Shown: positions 45,075-53,307 of the stretch, one piece after another
How positions within the stretch are numbered: the first letter of the stretch is position 1
How the letters are laid out: each line of letters opens with the position of its first letter
Translations under genes and position numbers: made by a program
The notes under the pieces: model-generated
Told to the model about the DNA's origin: nothing
Databases searched by the model: none
Seen by the model: the letters and a program-made list of their open reading frames with translations, nothing else
Assembly: GCF_001050475.1 (NCBI RefSeq)
Contig: NZ_CP012034.1
Span: 1,116,001-1,180,000, forward strand
Length of the DNA: 64,000 nucleotides
From: Companilactobacillus ginsenosidimutans
Lineage (GTDB): Bacteria > Bacillota > Bacilli > Lactobacillales > Lactobacillaceae
Reading direction: 5' to 3'

Positions 45075-46266
45075 TATCTTTCACCTCGTTTCCAGCAAGG
45101 GCACCTAGAACGGCACCACGAACAATGATTCCAAGTAATTGATGCTTGTCATTTGTAACAGCAATTGGAATACCTGTGTGAGAAATATCATCCATTAAGT
45201 CGGAGATTGGCTTATTCTCATGTGTTGTTGGTACGTCTGGGTTAACTACCGAGCGCAAATCGCTACTGTTATTTCTTATTAAACTAATAACATCCTTAGC
45301 ATCAACGACACCGAGAAGTTTTCTAGTATTGTCAATAACATAGGCATTAGAAACTTCATTATTACGCATACGTTTCAAGGTCAAACGTGGACCAGCTTTG
45401 TCTACATTAATTGTCACTGGACGAATCATAACGTTTCCAGCAGTAAGAACCTTACTACGGTCAACATTTTCAATAAAGTTTTCAACATATTCATTTGCTG
45501 GATGTGTCAAAATATCTTCAGGTGTACCAGTTTGAACAACTTCACCATCACGCATAATCATGATACGATCGCCTATTTTTAAGGCTTCATTTAAATCATG
45601 AGAAATAAAGATGATAGTCTTTTGCATATTTTCTTGCAGATCAAGTAATTGATCTTGCATATCGCTTCTATTTAATGGATCAAGCGCACTAAAAGCCTCA
45701 TCCATCAATAAGATTTGTGGGTCATTTGCTAGAGCACGTGCTAGACCAACACGTTGTTGCATACCACCTGATAGTTGTGATGGATATTCATCATCATAAC
45801 CAGTGATACCAACTTGGTCCAAAGCAGTTTTAGCTTTTTTAATACGTTCATCTTTATCAACGCCTTGAATCTCCAAACCGTATTCAGCATTTTCCAACAC
45901 TGTACGATTAGGCAAGAGTCCAAAGCTTTGGAAGACCATGCTCATTTTTTTACGTCTAACATCACGTAAAGTTTTCTTATCCATAGTCATTAAGTTTTCA
46001 CCGTCAATTAAAACCTCACCGTCGGTAGGTTCAATTAATCGATTAATCATACGGATCAATGTAGACTTACCACTTCCGGAAAGTCCCATAATTACGAATA
46101 TTTCACCATCATTAATTTCAAAATTAGCTTGGTCGACCCCCACGGTCGCACCAGTTTCTTTTAAAATATCGGGTTTAGTTTCACCCTTCTTGAGTAATTC
46201 CTTAGCCCGATTGACGTGTCTACCAAAAATCTTAGTTAAATTTTTAACTTCAACTTTTACAGTCAT
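45067..46266 (-). CDS. opuAA: Glycine betaine ABC transporter, ATP-binding protein with CBS domains
   Basis: The 399-residue ATPase has Walker A GLSGSGKST (61-69), the signature LSGGMQQRVGLARAL, Walker B ILLMDEAFSALDP and a C-terminal pair of CBS domains (about 280-395), which in OpuA sense ionic strength or bind c-di-AMP. The long N-terminal segment before Walker A (HVNRAKELLKKGETKPDIL) is typical of the OpuAA/ProV class. It is the first gene of the operon and starts behind a GGATGGAGG ribosome site. A terminator-like hairpin lies in its leader. Confidence 0.93.
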   Translation of the reverse strand: MTVKVEVKNLTKIFGRHVNRAKELLKKGETKPDILKETGATVGVDQANFEINDGEIFVIMGLSGSGKSTLIRMINRLIEPTDGEVLIDGENLMTMDKKTLRDVRRKKMSMVFQSFGLLPNRTVLENAEYGLEIQGVDKDERIKKAKTALDQVGITGYDDEYPSQLSGGMQQRVGLARALANDPQILLMDEAFSALDPLNRSDMQDQLLDLQENMQKTIIFISHDLNEALKIGDRIMIMRDGEVVQTGTPEDILTHPANEYVENFIENVDRSKVLTAGNVMIRPVTINVDKAGPRLTLKRMRNNEVSNAYVIDNTRKLLGVVDAKDVISLIRNNSSDLRSVVNPDVPTTHENKPISDLMDDISHTGIPIAVTNDKHQLLGIIVRGAVLGALAGNEVKDID

Positions 46267-46284
46267 TTAATCCTCCATCCTTGG

Positions 46285-46331
46285 AAATAAAAAAAGCAAT
46301 TATTTACACGAATAAACAATCACTTGTGCTT
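46285..46331 (-). terminator. Terminator-like hairpin in the opuA leader
   Basis: On the minus strand AAGC...ATTGTTTA-TTCGTG-TAAATAATTGCTT followed by T7, ending about 20 bases before the opuAA start. It could be an attenuator for the operon or the end of an upstream transcript. A TATATT -10-like box sits about 20 bases upstream of it; no good -35 is visible. Confidence 0.5.
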
Positions 46332-46480
46332 ATCTACCTTAACAAATATACTTTTTCCATTCAAACGACACGCCGGGGTTTCCGTCTCAAATGACCGATT
46401 TAGCGGTACTGAGGGTTAACGCTATACGTTATTGACAAATTTAAGGGAATCTTAATATTTATGGTTTTTTTAGGCAAAAT

Positions 46481-46518
46481 AAAACAGTTAACCGATTGCG
46501 AAGCGGTTAACTGTTTTT
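46481..46518. terminator. Bidirectional terminator downstream of the dlt operon
   Basis: AAAACAGTTAACCG-ATTGCGAAG-CGGTTAACTGTTTT with T runs on both strands. On the minus strand it follows dltD and the tandem hairpin elements. Confidence 0.82.
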
Positions 46519-46636
46519 GGTTTTTTATTAGTATTTGGTTTTAAGGCTAGTGCCTGGATATTAGTGCGGGGTGGTGCTGACTTCCACTTTTGAGGATTGT
46601 TTCTTGTTTGGTGATACGGTTGCCCGCTTTGTAGTG

Positions 46637-46888
46637 GAAACGCGAAAGCCCACACTGAGAACTGCACATAAGCCTCATCGACACTGCGGGGGCCAACAGG
46701 CCCCACTCCGTGTTGATGTGTCTTATGCTCCGTTCTCAAGGGCGTGTGGGTTTACGCTCTATTTTGAAACGCGAAAATTCTCACTGACCCCGGCGTGTAA
46801 GTCGTCCAGAGCTGCGGGGGTGTTACGCACCCCACTCCGCTATGGCCGGCCTTACACTCTGGGGTCAAGTGCGTGAGAATTTACGCTC
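46637..46888 (-). repeat. Two tandem 123-nt hairpin elements after dltD
   Basis: Unit 1 spans 46637-46759 and unit 2 spans 46766-46888, each 123 bases. Both begin (minus strand) GAGCGTAAA and end TTTCGCGTTTC, with CGGAGTGGGG...CCCCCGCAG at the tip. Between these constant parts the stems differ in sequence but remain paired: for example CCCACAC/GTGTGGG and GTTCTCA/TGAGAAC in unit 1 against ATTCTCAC/GTGAGAAT and TGACCCC/GGGGTCA in unit 2. Unit 2 starts 6 bases after the dltD stop, so on the minus strand both lie in the 3' part of the dlt transcript. This accounts for most of the 46520-46894 gap. Confidence 0.78.
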
Positions 46889-46894
46889 TTATGA

Positions 46895-48148
46895 TTAAAA
46901 ATCGACGTCATTGGCCCATGTATCTGTTAGGAAGTAATGATCCATCTTATACTGTGTTTGTTCTGGATTGGCTTTTTTGTCTTTGTAGTATGGTGCTAGT
47001 TTTTTATCTAGCATTAACCATCCACGCCAGCCCATGTGAATTGTATCTTCGGCAATATAATTTGGATTCTTTACATTTGTTAAATCGACTACGTTGTCGA
47101 ATCCTTGGGTTCTTAATTGATATTTGATTTTCTTGTCAAAGTTAGTTAGAGAGCTTTGAGGCATTCCTGTATATTCCATCCATTTTTTATTTACGGGCTG
47201 GATTACAAACATTACTTGTACGTGGTTTTGTTTGAACATATATAGTAGTGCTTCAAAATCGTTGTACTCTGGTGAGTGCAAATAATCTGCATGTGTATGA
47301 GAATTCTTTAGTCTCTTCATATTATGGAATAATTGCTTCTTATAGAAGGAATCTCCAATTTGCAGATCATTCTCTCTTGAATGGGTTTTGGCCATTTTAA
47401 CGGCTAGCTTATTCAAGTCTTTGTAATCATAATTGTCTGGTAATTTACTTGTTGCTTTATTAATTTTGTTTTGGTGATCTTGTAAGAATGAGGAACCGAA
47501 TAATGCATCCTGACTTTGCAAGCTTGAGCGGCTTAATTCGACATATGTTCTTTCATATGATGTGATTTTTTCGCCAGCTGCTATACGTCTAACTGCATCA
47601 TTTTCGATTGGTCCCTTGCTGATGCCTAACTGAATAATTCTTTTAGCGATGTATTGATTCAAATCTTTATCACCATGGTTTGAGTTGAGAATAAATCCCG
47701 TTAACTGTAATGGAGAAAAGTAGTATTTGAACGCATCACTTCTGGCACCTTTTTTAGTGAACCATTGTGGTGAAATTATGAAGACAGCTTTATTATTTTT
47801 AAGCTTAGTCATCCCACTAACATTCATTGCTTGTGTCAATGATGCTGTACCAGGATTACCTAATAGGAAGGGTTGATTTTTCCAATGATATTTCTGCGCC
47901 ATGGAAGATGGGTGGAATGGATCCATTCTTGAAAGTTCTGAGGATCCAATGATTGGAATGTAATTTTCTTCTTCCGCGTTATTCTTTATATTTTCACCCT
48001 TCAATACACGAGCGTCCAATGATGTTGCAGCTTGATTAACCTTCTCTGGAGTTACGGTTTTAAAGTTGATAGGTGCCCATAGAAGAATTAATAGCGCTGC
48101 AATCGCAACAATTACAGGTCCAAAAATCATCCACAGTTTTTTCTTCAT
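46895..48148 (-). CDS. dltD: D-alanyl-lipoteichoic acid biosynthesis protein DltD
   Basis: The 417-residue protein has one N-terminal membrane anchor (about 5-25) and an extracellular SGNH-hydrolase-like domain. GSSELSRMDPFHPS (about 68-81) carries the catalytic Ser, and EDTIHMGWRGW near the C-terminus carries the Asp/His pair. It acts with DltB in moving D-alanine from the Dlt carrier to teichoic acid, which lowers the negative charge of the wall and gives resistance to cationic peptides. It is the last gene of dltXABCD, 3 bases after dltC. Confidence 0.95.
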   Translation of the reverse strand: MKKKLWMIFGPVIVAIAALLILLWAPINFKTVTPEKVNQAATSLDARVLKGENIKNNAEEENYIPIIGSSELSRMDPFHPSSMAQKYHWKNQPFLLGNPGTASLTQAMNVSGMTKLKNNKAVFIISPQWFTKKGARSDAFKYYFSPLQLTGFILNSNHGDKDLNQYIAKRIIQLGISKGPIENDAVRRIAAGEKITSYERTYVELSRSSLQSQDALFGSSFLQDHQNKINKATSKLPDNYDYKDLNKLAVKMAKTHSRENDLQIGDSFYKKQLFHNMKRLKNSHTHADYLHSPEYNDFEALLYMFKQNHVQVMFVIQPVNKKWMEYTGMPQSSLTNFDKKIKYQLRTQGFDNVVDLTNVKNPNYIAEDTIHMGWRGWLMLDKKLAPYYKDKKANPEQTQYKMDHYFLTDTWANDVDF

Positions 48149-48151
48149 AGT

Positions 48152-48391
48152 TTAGGCTTCCAATTCTCCTACTCGGTCAGCAATTTTGTTTACTGTTGAC
48201 CATTGGCTACGGTCGAATTCTGAAACTGGAACTTGAATATCAAATTTGTCCTGTAATGAAACGAGTACTTCAACTGTTGCCATTGAATCAAGGATGCCGT
48301 CTGCAAATAAATCTTGATCAGCATCTGTACCAATATCATCGAGTCCTGTAACGTCTTTCAAAATTGAGATAATTCCTTCTTTTACGTCCAT
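48152..48391 (-). CDS. dltC: D-alanine carrier protein DltC
   Basis: The 79-residue acyl-carrier-like protein has the phosphopantetheine serine in GILDSMATV (Ser36). It receives D-alanyl from DltA and docks to DltB. The length and position between dltB and dltD are as expected. An AAGGAG ribosome site precedes it. Confidence 0.96.
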   Translation of the reverse strand: MDVKEGIISILKDVTGLDDIGTDADQDLFADGILDSMATVEVLVSLQDKFDIQVPVSEFDRSQWSTVNKIADRVGELEA

Positions 48392-48402
48392 AATTTTTCT
48401 CC

Positions 48403-49623
48403 TTAGTTAAACCATAATGTATTTAGAAATCCTGAAAAGATTAAGAAACTGAAACATACTATATTAAAGGTTAAGAATATTGCGAAGGCTTCGGTAAATT
48501 TGTTATGTGGAATGCTCTTTCTGTGTTTCTTCTTGAATCTTAACCAAGCATCATTTGAAATCATTGCCCCGGCGTGGAACAAACCATAAACAATGTAGAA
48601 CCAAGTTTCACCGTGCCAGAATCCCATGATCAGGAACAGTGCCAAGTAGCCGATATTGGCCATTGTAATTCTGCTCTTGATTAATTTCTTCTTCATCATG
48701 AAGAACATTAATCTCATGTAAATGAAATCACGGAACCAGAATGAAAGTGTCATGTGCCATCTATTCCAAAAATCTTTGATGTTGTGTGAACGGAATGGTT
48801 GATTAAAATTCATTGGCGTCTTAACACCCATGAAGTTACTAATACCAACTGCGAACAATGAATATCCGGCAAAGTCGAAGAACAAATACATACTGTAAAC
48901 GTACATATATGCTAGTACCCACCAAGATAGTCCTAGTGGTCCTGAATCTCGATATGACATTGCCAAAGCTTCAACCTTTGGTAACATCAGTGTTCCGAAT
49001 ACGTATCCAATAATGAATTTATATAGGAAACCTAACATCAAACGATGTGTACCTGTTTTCATCATTTCAACGTACTCTTCACGTGTTGGGACCTTCAAAA
49101 CATCCTTTTGGAATCTCTTAAATCTATCAATAGGTCCAGAAGTAATTGTTGGGAAGAATAGTAAGAATCTGATGAACTCCCAAGGTTTAACTTCTTTAAT
49201 AGCTCCATCACGAATCTCCATAATCATTTCAACTGATTTGAAGGTCAAGTAACTAATACCCATGAAGGCAAAGAGTGAGATGGTTGGATTTTGTAGCAAC
49301 GGATCTAACTTTACGAATACCAGCGGAATTATTGCTAAGACAACTGCCCAGAAGAAAACCCAGAAATTATTTTTAGAATTTTCCTTTGTCCGGTACCGCA
49401 AGTATGAAAGAACCAGTAACATTTCGAAGAGAATATATGCAATCAGTGAAATCCCTTGGCTCATATTTCCACCAAAAAATGCGGTAATCAAGATAACTAC
49501 GGTTGCTAATGTCTCGTAAACTCGATAACGCTTGCCATTGTAAAGGCCAATAATGATTGGCAATAACAGTAATAGTAAATATATAAAATAAACTGGACTG
49601 CTATAAGGTGTAATGTTATGCAT
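48403..49623 (-). CDS. dltB: MBOAT acyltransferase DltB
   Basis: The 406-residue protein has about ten membrane helices and the MBOAT histidine motif GFWHGETWFYIVYGLFHA (about 330-350). RFLLFFPTITSGPIDRFKRF and NFWNRWHMTLSFWFRD-like SHNIKDFWNRWHMTLSFWFRD are also typical. It passes D-alanine through the membrane from DltC to the outer face. The 5' end overlaps dltA by 8 bases. Confidence 0.96.
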   Translation of the reverse strand: MHNITPYSSPVYFIYLLLLLLPIIIGLYNGKRYRVYETLATVVILITAFFGGNMSQGISLIAYILFEMLLVLSYLRYRTKENSKNNFWVFFWAVVLAIIPLVFVKLDPLLQNPTISLFAFMGISYLTFKSVEMIMEIRDGAIKEVKPWEFIRFLLFFPTITSGPIDRFKRFQKDVLKVPTREEYVEMMKTGTHRLMLGFLYKFIIGYVFGTLMLPKVEALAMSYRDSGPLGLSWWVLAYMYVYSMYLFFDFAGYSLFAVGISNFMGVKTPMNFNQPFRSHNIKDFWNRWHMTLSFWFRDFIYMRLMFFMMKKKLIKSRITMANIGYLALFLIMGFWHGETWFYIVYGLFHAGAMISNDAWLRFKKKHRKSIPHNKFTEAFAIFLTFNIVCFSFLIFSGFLNTLWFN

Positions 49624-51133
49624 TTATTTCGCCTATCAATGCCTTTCTATCTATCTTTCCATTCTTACTAATAGGCAATTGTTTAACGAATTTAAAGACG
49701 TTTGGAATCATGTATTCCATCGTATTCTTCTTTAATTCGGACTTGATTTGGAGATTCAATTCTTTGTCATCTGAATCTTGGAATTGGTCTTCCAAAACAA
49801 CGTGAGCGATAATCTTGTTAACTTGCTTCTTATTGTTGTAAAGCGGCACTGTACAAGATTGTTTAACTTGGTCAAGTCCGGCTAACAATGAATCAACTTC
49901 TTCTAGTTCAATACGATATCCATGCATCTTGATTTGGAAATCGGTTCTTCCTTTATAAAATAGCAAACCGTCTTTATCTTCACTGACCATATCTCCGGTG
50001 TGATAAAAAATCTTGCCATCAATATTCTCAAAAGCCTTTTCAGTTTGAACTGGATTGTTCAAATATCCCTTTGAAACATCTGGTCCACTGACAATTAATT
50101 CACCAACAGTCTCACCATCATGCTCTTCTACATTGGCTAAACGGTGATCCATATTTTTCTTCAAGTACCCAATTGGCAAACGATCAAATGTTTCCAAATT
50201 CTCGGGTGTGATTTCAATAGATGTAATTGCAACTGTGTTTTCAGTAGGACCATATGTGTTATATAGCTCTGCTCCCTTGAATCGACTCAATAATTTCTTG
50301 GCTGTGACATGTGTTAACTCTTCACCACAGAAGATGAATTTCTTCAAATTTGGTAATGTCTCAGAGTTGAAATCTCTGAAGAACATGCACATTTCAAAAA
50401 ATGATGGAGTTGAAATCCAAGTTGTTGCTTCAGTACTTAAAACTGTTTTTTGTAATAATGCTAAATCCTTATTGGCTTTCTTATCGAGAACCTCCAAAGT
50501 AGCACCATTAGTTAATCCTGGATAAATTGAGAATACCGACAAGTCGAACGAAAATGGAGCTTGTAAAATAAGTTTGGTATCAATCGTATAATGATATTCG
50601 TCGTTTACCCAATCGACAAAATCAATCAAATTGTTAGTACTAATTTGAACACCCTTTGGTGTACCAGTTGTGCCGGAAGTGAAGATGATGTAGAAATTAT
50701 CATCTGGTCCAACACTCTTAGATGAATCATAGATTGCATCACCTGAATTTAAAGCTTGTTGAATCTCTTCCTTTGAAATAATTGGAGTATCTATACCGAA
50801 ATCTTCTTTATCACTCCAATTGAAAACTAACGCAGGTTTTGCAACATTGTTAATTTGATGAATTCTGTCTGAATCCGATCCATTGTCAACGGGGATGTAT
50901 GCATGTCCAGCCTTGATGGCGCCTAAAAAGATACATAGCATTTCAAATTGTTGACCACCAAAAGCAATAATTGGACTCTTTTCAGGAAGTGACTTCCTTT
51001 GAATAAAATTAGCAATCTTGTCTGAATTTTCAGACAGTTGACGATATGTTGCGGTTACATCACCGTTTCTGTAACAGATTTGATCTGGATTTTGTTGGGC
51101 AATGCGAGTGATTCTATCGATAATTGCGTTCAT
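49616..51133 (-). CDS. dltA: D-alanine:DltC ligase DltA
   Basis: The 505-residue adenylate-forming enzyme activates D-alanine with ATP and loads it on DltC. Motifs: FYIIFTSGTTGTPKG (P-loop), YNTYGPTENTVA, the acidic HTGDMV and the final SKNGKIDRKAL lysine. It starts at 51133 (MNAIIDRITRI) behind GAAGGG, 18 bases after the dltX stop. Confidence 0.96.
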   Translation of the reverse strand: MNAIIDRITRIAQQNPDQICYRNGDVTATYRQLSENSDKIANFIQRKSLPEKSPIIAFGGQQFEMLCIFLGAIKAGHAYIPVDNGSDSDRIHQINNVAKPALVFNWSDKEDFGIDTPIISKEEIQQALNSGDAIYDSSKSVGPDDNFYIIFTSGTTGTPKGVQISTNNLIDFVDWVNDEYHYTIDTKLILQAPFSFDLSVFSIYPGLTNGATLEVLDKKANKDLALLQKTVLSTEATTWISTPSFFEMCMFFRDFNSETLPNLKKFIFCGEELTHVTAKKLLSRFKGAELYNTYGPTENTVAITSIEITPENLETFDRLPIGYLKKNMDHRLANVEEHDGETVGELIVSGPDVSKGYLNNPVQTEKAFENIDGKIFYHTGDMVSEDKDGLLFYKGRTDFQIKMHGYRIELEEVDSLLAGLDQVKQSCTVPLYNNKKQVNKIIAHVVLEDQFQDSDDKELNLQIKSELKKNTMEYMIPNVFKFVKQLPISKNGKIDRKALIGEINA

Positions 51134-51151
51134 TGTTTTCCCTTCTTTCAA

Positions 51152-51301
51152 CTAGAAATCGTTGTAAATAAATTTGGCACTACCAACACCGCTATAACCG
51201 TAGATGTACAGAAGAATTACAAATATTGCAAAATAAAATACGGTTCGTAGAACAAATACAGATATTGGATTTTTAAAGAAATTAATTATTTTAATCTTCA
51301 A
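51152..51301 (-). CDS. dltX: DltX, small membrane protein of D-alanylation
   Basis: This 49-residue protein has a TTG start at 51301 behind GAGGTGAG. One membrane helix (about 15-35) is followed by the conserved DltX C-terminus FIYNDF. DltX is essential for D-alanylation in related bacteria and interacts with DltB/DltD. It is the first gene of the operon, its stop overlapping the upstream region of dltA. Confidence 0.93.
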   Translation of the reverse strand: MKIKIINFFKNPISVFVLRTVFYFAIFVILLYIYGYSGVGSAKFIYNDF

Positions 51302-51359
51302 ATCACTCACCTCATTTACTCCAAAGTTCTTTCAAATTCATACTGGCTATCTTAATTCT

Positions 51360-51413
51360 GTTATATCCAGCTTTACATTGAATCCTCTTACAATGACCTT
51401 ACAAATTTGTAAG
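51360..51413 (-). promoter_or_regulatory. dlt promoter region with GraR/BceR-like operator
   Basis: A 16-bp perfect palindrome CTTACAAATTTGTAAG lies at 51398-51413. Its core ACAAATTTGT is identical to the GraR motif of Staphylococcus aureus (upstream of dltX, mprF, vraFG there). A half-site TTACAA repeats 11 bases away. Downstream TATAAC (51360-51365, minus strand) is a candidate -10 with a poor -35, consistent with an activated promoter. A second, constitutive-looking TTGACA lies further upstream (about 51495). Confidence 0.55.
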
Positions 51414-51560
51414 ACGAGATATTCAGCCGCCATTATTAAACTTAAAGTTAGCATTAAACACGTACTTAATATCTAACCATTATCAAAGTGAAGTGTCAAT
51501 TTATTCAAGATAACTTCGCGTTTAATTGGTTTTTTAATATCTCTATATAAGTATTATAGT

Positions 51561-51590
51561 AAAAAGGCATCCGTTAGACGGATGCCTTTT
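51561..51590. terminator. Terminator after the Xaa-Pro peptidase
   Basis: AAAAGGCATCCGT-TAG-ACGGATGCCTTTTT; T runs on both strands. Confidence 0.82.
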
Positions 51591-51622
51591 TGACCAAAAA
51601 TATTTACATGAATTGAAATTTT

Positions 51623-52681
51623 TTACTTAATAATAATTAGTTCGTTGGTGGACTTAGTTACGTGCACAGTCTCTCCATTGTCATCTTTATAAATATCATC
51701 TTCAATACGAACACCAAACTTATTTGGAAGATAAATTCCCGGTTCAATAGTGAACACAATACCGTCTTCCAACTGATCATCATTCGAAGTCCTTATAATA
51801 GGATAATCGTGACAAACTAATCCTAGCCCGTGACCAGTCCCGTGATTGAAATATTTGCCATACCCACTGTCATCAATATATCCACGGACGGCACGGTCTA
51901 GATCACCAAAAGTCTCAACCATCGGCGCAAATTTGATACCCAATTCTTCTGCTCCCTTGACAATTGAATACACCTTTTTGACTTCCTCGGTTGCTGTTCC
52001 CATAACTACAGTTCTTGTAGTATCAGAATAATAATTGTTATAGACAAATCCAAAGTCTAACGTGACAACGTCACCATCTTCAATCACCTTATCTGTAGCA
52101 TCCCCGTGAGGAAATGACGAACGAACACCAGAGGCAACAATCGTTTCGAAGGAAAGCTTTTGAGCACCTAACTTCTTACCAGTGGCTTCAATTTCGTCAG
52201 CCACTTCAACTTCAGTCATCCCCACCTTCATAAAATTAATAATATGGTCATATACTTTATCAGTGATATCGGCAGCTTTTTGAATATAACCAATTTCTTC
52301 AGTTGACTTATACATTCTCATCTTTTTAATTACTAAGTTGGCAGAAACTGTTTCCACACCTTTTGCCACAATAGCTTGATAATCCTGAGTTAACAAACTA
52401 TCTGATTCTATTGCAACCAACTTATATTTGCTGGACAAAAAGTCAGCCAGGCTTTGTTTGTTAATATCGATAACTTCAAATTCTGGCGCTTCGAGCTTGA
52501 TTTGTTCAAAGAATCTTGCATCAGTTACGATATATTTATTCTCTGCATCAATCACGACAAAACCATCATCGCCAGTGTAGTTGGCAACGTAAAATTGGTC
52601 TTCTTTATCTGTAATCAAATATGCATCAACCTTATTTTCATGTAGGTAGTTTTTAATTGTAATTACACGCGAATTGTCCAT
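51623..52681 (-). CDS. Xaa-Pro dipeptidase/aminopeptidase (M24)
   Basis: The 352-residue protein has an N-terminal creatinase-like domain (about 1-120) and a pita-bread metallopeptidase domain. Metal ligands are visible: LDFGFVYNNYYSDTTR (two Asp), NHGTGHGLG (His), FTIEPGIY (Glu) and VRIEDD (Glu). It cleaves Xaa-Pro peptides in the cytosol. ATG 52681 follows GGAGG by 8 bases; a TTG six codons upstream overlaps the ribosome site. Naming as PepQ or PepP needs a tree. Confidence 0.92.
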   Translation of the reverse strand: MDNSRVITIKNYLHENKVDAYLITDKEDQFYVANYTGDDGFVVIDAENKYIVTDARFFEQIKLEAPEFEVIDINKQSLADFLSSKYKLVAIESDSLLTQDYQAIVAKGVETVSANLVIKKMRMYKSTEEIGYIQKAADITDKVYDHIINFMKVGMTEVEVADEIEATGKKLGAQKLSFETIVASGVRSSFPHGDATDKVIEDGDVVTLDFGFVYNNYYSDTTRTVVMGTATEEVKKVYSIVKGAEELGIKFAPMVETFGDLDRAVRGYIDDSGYGKYFNHGTGHGLGLVCHDYPIIRTSNDDQLEDGIVFTIEPGIYLPNKFGVRIEDDIYKDDNGETVHVTKSTNELIIIK

Positions 52682-52748
52682 CCCTAATTCCTCCGTCAAA
52701 CAATAATCTACTTATTAGATTACACTTTTTCAAAAATTTTGGGCAAAA

Positions 52749-52778
52749 AAAAGCCCGAGATGGTCTCTCGGGTTTTGT
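52749..52778 (-). terminator. Terminator downstream of rpsN
   Basis: On the minus strand CCCGAGAGACCATCTCGGG followed by CTTTTTTTT. Confidence 0.82.
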
Positions 52779-52908
52779 GTATGAGGAGGATCGTTGACCT
52801 CTTGAGTTTGTAACCTCAATTAGTCCAGGCCAGTCGCAGTTCCTGAAAAGAACGGTTCATGACATATCAGATATATATTATTTGTTTAAGCGACTGGCCT
52901 AATTCGAT
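52779..52908 (-). other. Structured 3' region between rpsN and its terminator
   Basis: AGGCCAGTCGC (52827-52837) and GCGACTGGCCT (52890-52900) are perfectly complementary over 11 bases, enclosing about 52 bases, with further short hairpins (GAGGTT/AACCTC-like) toward the terminator. It contains no ORF. Position suggests a 3' UTR structure or a small RNA ending at the same terminator. Confidence 0.5.
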
Positions 52909-53178
52909 CTACCAACTAGCTTTACGAACACCAGGAATTTGTCCTGCATGTGCTAAATTTCTAAAGTTGATTCTTGACATACCAAACTTTCTTAAATAAG
53001 CGTGTGGTCTGCCATCAATTTTATCACGGTGGTGCAATCTGGTTGGAGATGCATCCCTTGGCAACTTGCTCAATGCATCATAGTCACCATTTTCTTTTAG
53101 TTCCTCGCGGAGTGTTGCATATTTTGCAACAGTTTCGTGCAAACGTTTTTCACGTTCAATTTTTGCTTTACGTGCCAT
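52909..53178 (-). CDS. rpsN: Ribosomal protein S14, zinc-free form
   Basis: The 89-residue protein is the C-minus type of S14: it lacks the CxxC zinc motifs of the 61-residue form encoded in the main ribosomal operon and ends with [13 protein letters not shown]. In Firmicutes such paralogues replace the zinc-containing protein when zinc is scarce and are under Zur or AdcR control. A Zur-like box just upstream supports that here. It stands alone. Confidence 0.92.
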   Translation of the reverse strand: MARKAKIEREKRLHETVAKYATLREELKENGDYDALSKLPRDASPTRLHHRDKIDGRPHAYLRKFGMSRINFRNLAHAGQIPGVRKASW

Positions 53179-53228
53179 TCACGTACCTACTCTTTTCAAA
53201 TTTTCTACTTCGGGAAGTCGTTTGTTAA

Positions 53229-53243
53229 TAGTAATAATTACTA
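53229..53243 (-). promoter_or_regulatory. Zur-like operator upstream of rpsN
   Basis: TAGTAATTATTACTA is a perfect palindrome whose core GTAATNATTAC equals that of the Bacillus Zur box. It overlaps a possible -10 (TACTAT, minus strand), so zinc-dependent repression is inferred. Confidence 0.6.
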
Positions 53244-53307
53244 AGTCTATTGACGAGAATAGCAGGAATTAAATTAAATATCAAGAATTTTGTTCAAAAT
53301 AAATCAA

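Noticed and set aside
46267..46480. c-di-AMP (ydaO-type) riboswitch before opuA
   Set aside because: The leader does not contain the conserved ydaO core as I know it; only a terminator-like hairpin is supportable.
46571..46876. 101-codon frame across the tandem 123-nt units
   Set aside because: Constant ends and covarying stems point to structure; no ribosome site.
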